41,490 bases of DNA from Verrucomicrobia bacterium SCGC AAA164-E04 (GTDB taxonomy: Bacteria; Verrucomicrobiota; Verrucomicrobiia; Limisphaerales; AAA164-E04): assembly GCA_000383715.1 (NCBI GenBank), contig KB912045.1, positions 78,801-120,290 on the forward strand, read 5' to 3'. The notes under the pieces were generated by a model that did no database searches, was not told where the DNA came from, and was given only the letters and a program-made list of their open reading frames with translations. A program made the translations under genes and the position numbers. Shown here in pieces: positions 37,127 through 41,490 of the stretch. Numbering within the stretch: position 1 is the first letter of the stretch; every line of letters starts with the position of its first letter.

Positions 37127-38044
37127 CTATTCCAGCTTGAGCTTAGGATTGAGCCATACCTGAACTACATCAACGATGGTGTTGAAGACAACAATGAGCG
37201 CTGCGAAGAACACCACCAGACCAAGCACCATCGTGTAATCACGATTGAAAGCACTGGTGACAAAATCCTTGCCCAGACCGGGAATATTGAAGATCGTCTC
37301 AATGACAAACGACCCGGCCACTAGGCCAGCGAAGGCAGGCCCCATGAAACTCACCACAGGCAAAATCCCGCCCCGCAAGGCATGTCGCAAAATCACTGTG
37401 TGAGCAGCGGCACCTTTGGCTCGCGCAGTTCGAATGTAATCCTGGGTCAAAACTTCACGCATCCCACCGCGTGTCAATCTCGCAATGTAAGCCGCATAAA
37501 AGAAACCAAGGGTTGCTGAAGGGAGCACTTTATAGGCTGGTCCGTCCCAACCGGGGTAAGGAAACCATTTCAATTTCAAGGCAAACACAAGTACGAGCAA
37601 GGGGCCCAGCACAAATGTGGGAAGACAGATCCCCACCATTGACAGGCTGGAAGGCACATAATCCAAAAAGGAGTTGGGCTTGAGTGAAGCAATCACACCC
37701 AAAGTCAGCCCAAACACCAATGCGATGGACATTGAGTATATCCCCAGTTCCATCGACTTGGGGAATTTTATTTGAATAATTTCGTTGACCGTTCGTCCTG
37801 GGTACTTGAAGGAGGGGCCCAAATCGCCCTGAATTAAGTTGAAAAGATATTCTCCGTATTGGGCGATTAATGGTTTATCCAGACCATAGTGAGCTTCCAA
37901 TGCTTTCTGCACCTCAGGACTGACCGCACGTTCATCCGCGAACGGTCCCCCTGGAGCCAATCGCAACATGAAAAAGGTCAGTGTTGCAACTGCCCACAAT
38001 ACAGGAATCGTTTGAAGTATTCGGCGAAGGATAAATCGAATCAT
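37127..38044 (-). CDS. oppB: Oligopeptide ABC transporter, permease OppB
   Basis: 305 residues of inner-membrane permease, partner of OppC. It has the OppB-type start M-I-R-F-I-L-R-R-I-L-Q-T-I-P-V-L-W and a first periplasmic loop with A-P-G-G-P-F. The EAA loop is Y-I-R-T-A-R-A-K-G-A, and F-V-I-E-T-I-F-N-I-P-G-L-G is the conserved block near the C-terminus. It follows oppA by 56 bases. Confidence 0.95.
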   Translation of the reverse strand: MIRFILRRILQTIPVLWAVATLTFFMLRLAPGGPFADERAVSPEVQKALEAHYGLDKPLIAQYGEYLFNLIQGDLGPSFKYPGRTVNEIIQIKFPKSMELGIYSMSIALVFGLTLGVIASLKPNSFLDYVPSSLSMVGICLPTFVLGPLLVLVFALKLKWFPYPGWDGPAYKVLPSATLGFFYAAYIARLTRGGMREVLTQDYIRTARAKGAAAHTVILRHALRGGILPVVSFMGPAFAGLVAGSFVIETIFNIPGLGKDFVTSAFNRDYTMVLGLVVFFAALIVVFNTIVDVVQVWLNPKLKLE

Positions 38045-38100
38045 ATCGCAATGGTTGATGGGATGCTGAAGGGATTCCGTGATTCAACCCATTCAATCGA

Positions 38101-39738
38101 CTAGTTGGACTCCAGATAAAGATGTTTGTAAGGATGATGGTCTAATATGGTTGGGTTCCAATTTTTGACCGCCGGATCAAGGAGATAGACTCTGGTATAG
38201 ATGTAGATCGGAATGATGGGAGCCTCTGCCATTAAAATTTCTTCAGCCTGTTGAAAGTATTCAAGGCGTTGCTCTGCATCCCCTGTTTTGCCCGCTTGCG
38301 CAATCAGTTCATCATAGACATCGGTTGACCACCCGGTTTGGTTCTGCTGGCTCCAGGAAGTCCACATATCCATGAAGGAATTCGGGTCGACATAGTCGCC
38401 AATCCATCCTGCTCGTGACAAAAAGTAATCACCGTTTCGTTGCGAATCAAGGTAGACCTTCCACTCTTGATTGATCAGTTCCACTTCAATGTTCAAATGC
38501 TTGCGCCACATTTCCTGAATGGCCGAGGCAATGGCTCGGTGACTTTCATTGGTATTGAAGATGATGGAAGCTTTGGGGAAACCTTTACCCTCCGGATACC
38601 CAGCCTCAGCCAACAATTTTTTTGCTTGTTCAAGATCAGTGGGAATCCGCGCTGTGGTAGTGTAACCGGCAGTATTGGGGGGAGTAAAATAATTCCCTGG
38701 CATTTGCCCACCTCGCGTGACGTTTTTAACAATACTTTCTCTGTCAACAGCCATCGCCAGCGCACGCCGCACGCGTACGTCATCGAAAGGTTTTTTCTGG
38801 GTATTGATTCTATAAAAGTATGAACCTAGATAGGGGTCGATATGCACCAACTCGGGAGATTCCTTTTGATATTGTTCTATTTTCGCAGGAATCATCTCGT
38901 AGGTATTGTGCGTACCGCCATTGCGAAAAGCTCGATCCTGCGTTTCGATACTCTCAATCGGATAAAAGTGTATTTCTCTGAGCCTGACTGTATTCGCATC
39001 CCAATAATCGGGGTTCTTCTCAACAATCATGACATCACTGATGCGCCACTCCTTGAGACGAAAAGGCCCGTTGCTTACGAAATTACCCGCCTTGGTCCAT
39101 GGATTGCCTCGATCATCCGCATTCCCATATTTTTCAACCGTAGGCAAATGTACTGGAAACCACGTGTAATGATTCAGGAGAGAAAGAAAATACGGAGCTG
39201 CGTTGTTGAGTGTGATTTCCAGCGTTTGATCATCAATGGCACGAGCTCCTACTTGAGAGAAGTCTTTCAGCTCTCCCTTGTTGTAGGGTTCGGCATTTTT
39301 CATCAGAAAAAGCATGTAGGCATATTTGGAGGCCAAACTTGGAGTCAGGATGCGTTGGAAAGAACGGACAAAATCCTGGGCGGTAACGGATTCTCCGTTT
39401 GTCCACTTTGCATTATCACGCAGGCGAAAGGTATAAACATTACCATCTTCAGATATATCCCAACTCTCAGCCATCCCTGGAACCGGATGTAAATCAACGG
39501 GATCTTCCGTGACCAACCCTTCCGTAAGGGCAGAGATCACATTATGCTCCGGAACCCCGGTGACGATGTGAGGGTCAATGCTTTCCGGTTCAGAACCGTT
39601 GGAGAGGTGCAGGACCTGCTCGCGATTGCCTCTTTGTACTTTCGTTTCAGTTGGACCGCATCCCGTAGGAATAAAGAGAAAGCCAACCAATGCCGAAAAT
39701 ACAAAAAGCTTCATTAATCGTCGTGTTGTTGAAACCAT
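38101..39738 (-). CDS. oppA: Peptide ABC transporter substrate-binding lipoprotein
   Basis: 545 residues from the ATG at 39738. This is a family 5 extracellular solute-binding protein that captures peptides for the permease. A signal peptide ends in a lipobox (F-I-P-T-G-C-G, Cys27), so it is a lipoprotein. Landmarks include L-S-N-G-S-E-P-E-S-I-D-P-H, W-D-I-S-E-D-G-N-V-Y-T-F-R-L-R and N-G-P-F-R-L-K-E-W. It is first in the oppABCDF operon and divergent from metH across 231 bases. The frame is open from a GTG at 39759, and a further ATG lies at 39714. The start is uncertain by a few residues, but the lipobox is unaffected. Confidence 0.93.
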   Translation of the reverse strand: MVSTTRRLMKLFVFSALVGFLFIPTGCGPTETKVQRGNREQVLHLSNGSEPESIDPHIVTGVPEHNVISALTEGLVTEDPVDLHPVPGMAESWDISEDGNVYTFRLRDNAKWTNGESVTAQDFVRSFQRILTPSLASKYAYMLFLMKNAEPYNKGELKDFSQVGARAIDDQTLEITLNNAAPYFLSLLNHYTWFPVHLPTVEKYGNADDRGNPWTKAGNFVSNGPFRLKEWRISDVMIVEKNPDYWDANTVRLREIHFYPIESIETQDRAFRNGGTHNTYEMIPAKIEQYQKESPELVHIDPYLGSYFYRINTQKKPFDDVRVRRALAMAVDRESIVKNVTRGGQMPGNYFTPPNTAGYTTTARIPTDLEQAKKLLAEAGYPEGKGFPKASIIFNTNESHRAIASAIQEMWRKHLNIEVELINQEWKVYLDSQRNGDYFLSRAGWIGDYVDPNSFMDMWTSWSQQNQTGWSTDVYDELIAQAGKTGDAEQRLEYFQQAEEILMAEAPIIPIYIYTRVYLLDPAVKNWNPTILDHHPYKHLYLESN

Positions 39739-39893
39739 GATCAAAAGAATATGCCTCACCAGATTTCGTTAATCCCGTTGAAATGTCAATAGGGTCTTCA
39801 TGAAGTTCGCCATGTTCTGACAATTCAAATGCGACAGATTTTTACAATAAGTGAGTGATTCTACCGTAAGGGTATGACAGTAGCCCATAATCT

Positions 39894-39921
39894 TTTACAT
39901 ATCATCTTATCCCGATATGTT
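39894..39921 (+). promoter_or_regulatory. Possible metH promoter
   Basis: TTTACA (39894-39899) and TATGTT (39916-39921) match the sigma-70 consensus at five and four of six positions, with a 16-base spacer. As with the sahR promoter, the palindromic site fills the spacer. The predicted start near 39928 leaves a leader of about 42 bases. The -10 is weak, so this is tentative. Confidence 0.4.
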
Positions 39922-39924
39922 GAT
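39899..39924. promoter_or_regulatory. Putative SahR operator upstream of metH
   Basis: A near-perfect palindrome. Half-site ATCATCTTATC, two-base centre CC, then GATATGTTGAT, with nine of eleven positions symmetric. It matches the metK/sahR site at 20 of 26 positions and ends 45 bases before the metH start codon. It also lies 161 bases upstream of the divergent oppA start. Confidence 0.75.
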
Positions 39925-39969
39925 TTTAATATTGAAATTTTTGTGTTCCTTTGTTTAGATCAAGTAAAC

Positions 39970-41490
39970 ATGGATGCCATAAAGGACAGTCGCGAGAGGA
40001 TAAAGCACAGAGAAGCAACATTGAGCAAGCTTCTCAGGGAACGCATCGTTCTCATTGACGGAGCCATGGGAACGATGATTCAGAAATGCAAGTTGACTGA
40101 AGAGGATTTCCGTGGCGAACGTTTCAAGGATTGGAAGCGGGACCTCAAGGGCAACAATGACCTCCTCAATCTTACACGTCCGGAGGTAATCCGAGATATT
40201 CATCTCGAATACCTGCGCGCAGGGGCAGACATCATTGAAACCAACACGTTCAATGCCCAGGCGGTTTCCTTGGCCGATTACGGGATGGAGTCCCTCGCCT
40301 ATGAACTGGCTCACTCTGGAGCATCCGTCGCAAGAGAAGCAGCGGATTTATTCATGAAGGAATGTCCCGAACGGACCGCTTTCGTAGCGGGAGCCATAGG
40401 ACCGACAACGAAAACTGCTTCTGTGGCTACCGATAACGAAAATCCCGCAGCAAGAGACATTACTTACAATCAACTTGTCGACGCTTATTATGAGCAGGCA
40501 AAAGGATTGGTTGAAGGTGGAGCCGATCTTTTAATCGTAGAGACCATTTTCGATACACTCAATTCAAAAGCTGCCTTTTTTGCCTGCGAAAAACTGATTA
40601 AAGACATGGGTTTCTCGGTACCTTTGATGGCGTCAGTTACGTTTATTCAGGCTGGCAGCAACAGGGGCATGACAGGCCAGACAGTGGAAGCTTTCTGGAA
40701 TTCAATCAATCATGTTCCCCTGCTGAGTGTCGGCATGAATTGTGCATTGGGCCCCAAGGAAATGCGCCCATTGATTGAAGAGCTTGCCGGATTAGCACCT
40801 ATCCCTGTCAGTGTTTACCCAAACGCAGGATTACCCGACCCACTGCTTCCTACCGGTTTTTCAGAAACGCCAGAGACATTTGCGCCCAAGATACGTGAAT
40901 GGGCGGAAGCGGGATGGTTGAATTTGCTCGGAGGTTGCTGTGGAACCACCCCGGATCACATTAGATTGCTCAAAGAATCCATTGATGGAATTCCTCCTCG
41001 ACAGCTTCCAGATATCGAGCCACGGATGCGACTCAGCGGACTTGAAGCGCTGACTGTCAGTCCTGAATCAAATTTTATTAACGTAGGCGAACGTACTAAC
41101 GTCGCGGGCTCTCCTCGGTTTGCCAAGATGATCCGAGAAGGCAGGTTTGAAGACGCACTCTCAGTGGCACGCCAACAAGTTGAAAATGGCGCCCAGATTA
41201 TTGACGTCAACATGGACGAGGGCATGCTCGATTCTGAGGAAGCCATGCTGACTTTTTTGAATTTAATCGCAGCCGAGTCCGATATTGCGCGTGTTCCCAT
41301 CATGATCGACAGCTCCAAGTGGTCCGTTTTGGAAATAGGCTTACAATGCGTGCAAGGCAAAGGGATTGTGAATTCGATCAGCCTCAAGGAAGGGGAAGAG
41401 CAGTTTCTGGAACAGGCTTCATTGATTCGGAGATACGGTGCGGCAGTGGTCGTGATGGCCTTTGATGAAACCGGCCAAGCAGACACTTTT
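39970..41490 (+). CDS. metH: Cobalamin-dependent methionine synthase, 5' part (runs off the window)
   Basis: The first 507 codons are open to the window end, while full-length MetH has about 1,200 residues. MetH transfers a methyl group from methyltetrahydrofolate through cobalamin to homocysteine. The homocysteine-binding domain (about 20-330) has D-G-A-M-G-T-M-I and E-T-N-T-F-N. Its zinc ligands are Cys258 (M-N-C-A-L-G-P) and Cys323-Cys324 (G-G-C-C-G-T-T). The pterin-binding domain begins near residue 368 with N-V-G-E-R-T-N-V-A-G-S. It includes D-V-N-M-D-E-G and M-I-D-S-S-K-W, then is cut. Whether the cobalamin-binding and reactivation domains follow cannot be seen. No cobalamin riboswitch is visible upstream. 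Instead a palindromic site shared with metK/sahR precedes the gene, tying it to the SAM cycle. Confidence 0.97.
   Translation, partial: MDAIKDSRERIKHREATLSKLLRERIVLIDGAMGTMIQKCKLTEEDFRGERFKDWKRDLKGNNDLLNLTRPEVIRDIHLEYLRAGADIIETNTFNAQAVSLADYGMESLAYELAHSGASVAREAADLFMKECPERTAFVAGAIGPTTKTASVATDNENPAARDITYNQLVDAYYEQAKGLVEGGADLLIVETIFDTLNSKAAFFACEKLIKDMGFSVPLMASVTFIQAGSNRGMTGQTVEAFWNSINHVPLLSVGMNCALGPKEMRPLIEELAGLAPIPVSVYPNAGLPDPLLPTGFSETPETFAPKIREWAEAGWLNLLGGCCGTTPDHIRLLKESIDGIPPRQLPDIEPRMRLSGLEALTVSPESNFINVGERTNVAGSPRFAKMIREGRFEDALSVARQQVENGAQIIDVNMDEGMLDSEEAMLTFLNLIAAESDIARVPIMIDSSKWSVLEIGLQCVQGKGIVNSISLKEGEEQFLEQASLIRRYGAAVVVMAFDETGQADTF

Noticed and set aside
39739..39969. Cobalamin riboswitch before metH
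   Set aside because: The region is short, lacks a recognisable B12-box, and the likely leader is about 42 bases.
40956..41486. A 176-codon minus-strand frame at the right edge
   Set aside because: It is antisense to the pterin-binding domain of metH, which is clearly the real coding strand.

Overview
The window looks like chromosomal DNA of a Verrucomicrobiota bacterium (PVC superphylum). The evidence is the mix of PVC-type families: DUF1501 plus DUF1549/DUF1553 (PSD1) proteins, a giant DUF1080/SGNH/dehydrogenase/HEAT/cytochrome c fusion, a sulfatase, a Tat-exported Gfo/Idh/MocA oxidoreductase, a heme/copper monooxygenase with TPRs, an exosortase with an EpsI-like partner, and a prepilin-like protein with an H-X9-DG tail. 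A planctomycete is less likely but not excluded. No rRNA, tRNA, CRISPR array, insertion sequence or phage gene was seen.

Layout. 1-2301: end of a UbiA-family prenyltransferase and a Do/DegP-type periplasmic protease. 2649-5764: a ceramidase-like secreted protein converging on an exosortase/EpsI-like pair. 5851-10084: PSD1 and DUF1501 genes in one operon. 10701-13079: an orphan, strongly degenerate HypF homologue. 13446-15901: hisD-hisC. 16190-16999: prepilin-like protein. 17237-20967: an ArsR-methyltransferase regulator (SahR type) divergent from metK-ahcY, closed by a strong terminator. 21455-26715: sulfatase coupled to the giant fusion protein. 27058-31930: Gfo/Idh/MocA oxidoreductase, redoxin, heme/copper monooxygenase-TPR protein, and a membrane TPR protein. 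31958-34144: a double esterase (CE15-like plus a second alpha/beta hydrolase). 34195-39738: oppABCDF peptide importer. 39970-41490: 5' part of metH, cut by the window end.

The most coherent system is the activated-methyl cycle. MetK makes SAM, AhcY removes SAH, and MetH remakes methionine. A palindromic operator-like site (half-site ATCAwCwTATC, two-base spacer, inverted copy) lies between sahR and metK. A copy matching 20 of 26 positions lies just upstream of metH, more than 21 kb away. At sahR/metK the site sits inside two overlapping, oppositely directed promoters, which fits autoregulation and SAH-responsive repression. SahR is known to me from Proteobacteria, so a verrucomicrobial regulon with a visible operator deserves checking.

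Much of the rest encodes exported proteins for attacking complex, probably sulfated or esterified, carbohydrate (sulfatase, DUF1080 fusion, CE15 esterase, oxidoreductase) plus peptide import, which fits a polymer-degrading heterotroph.
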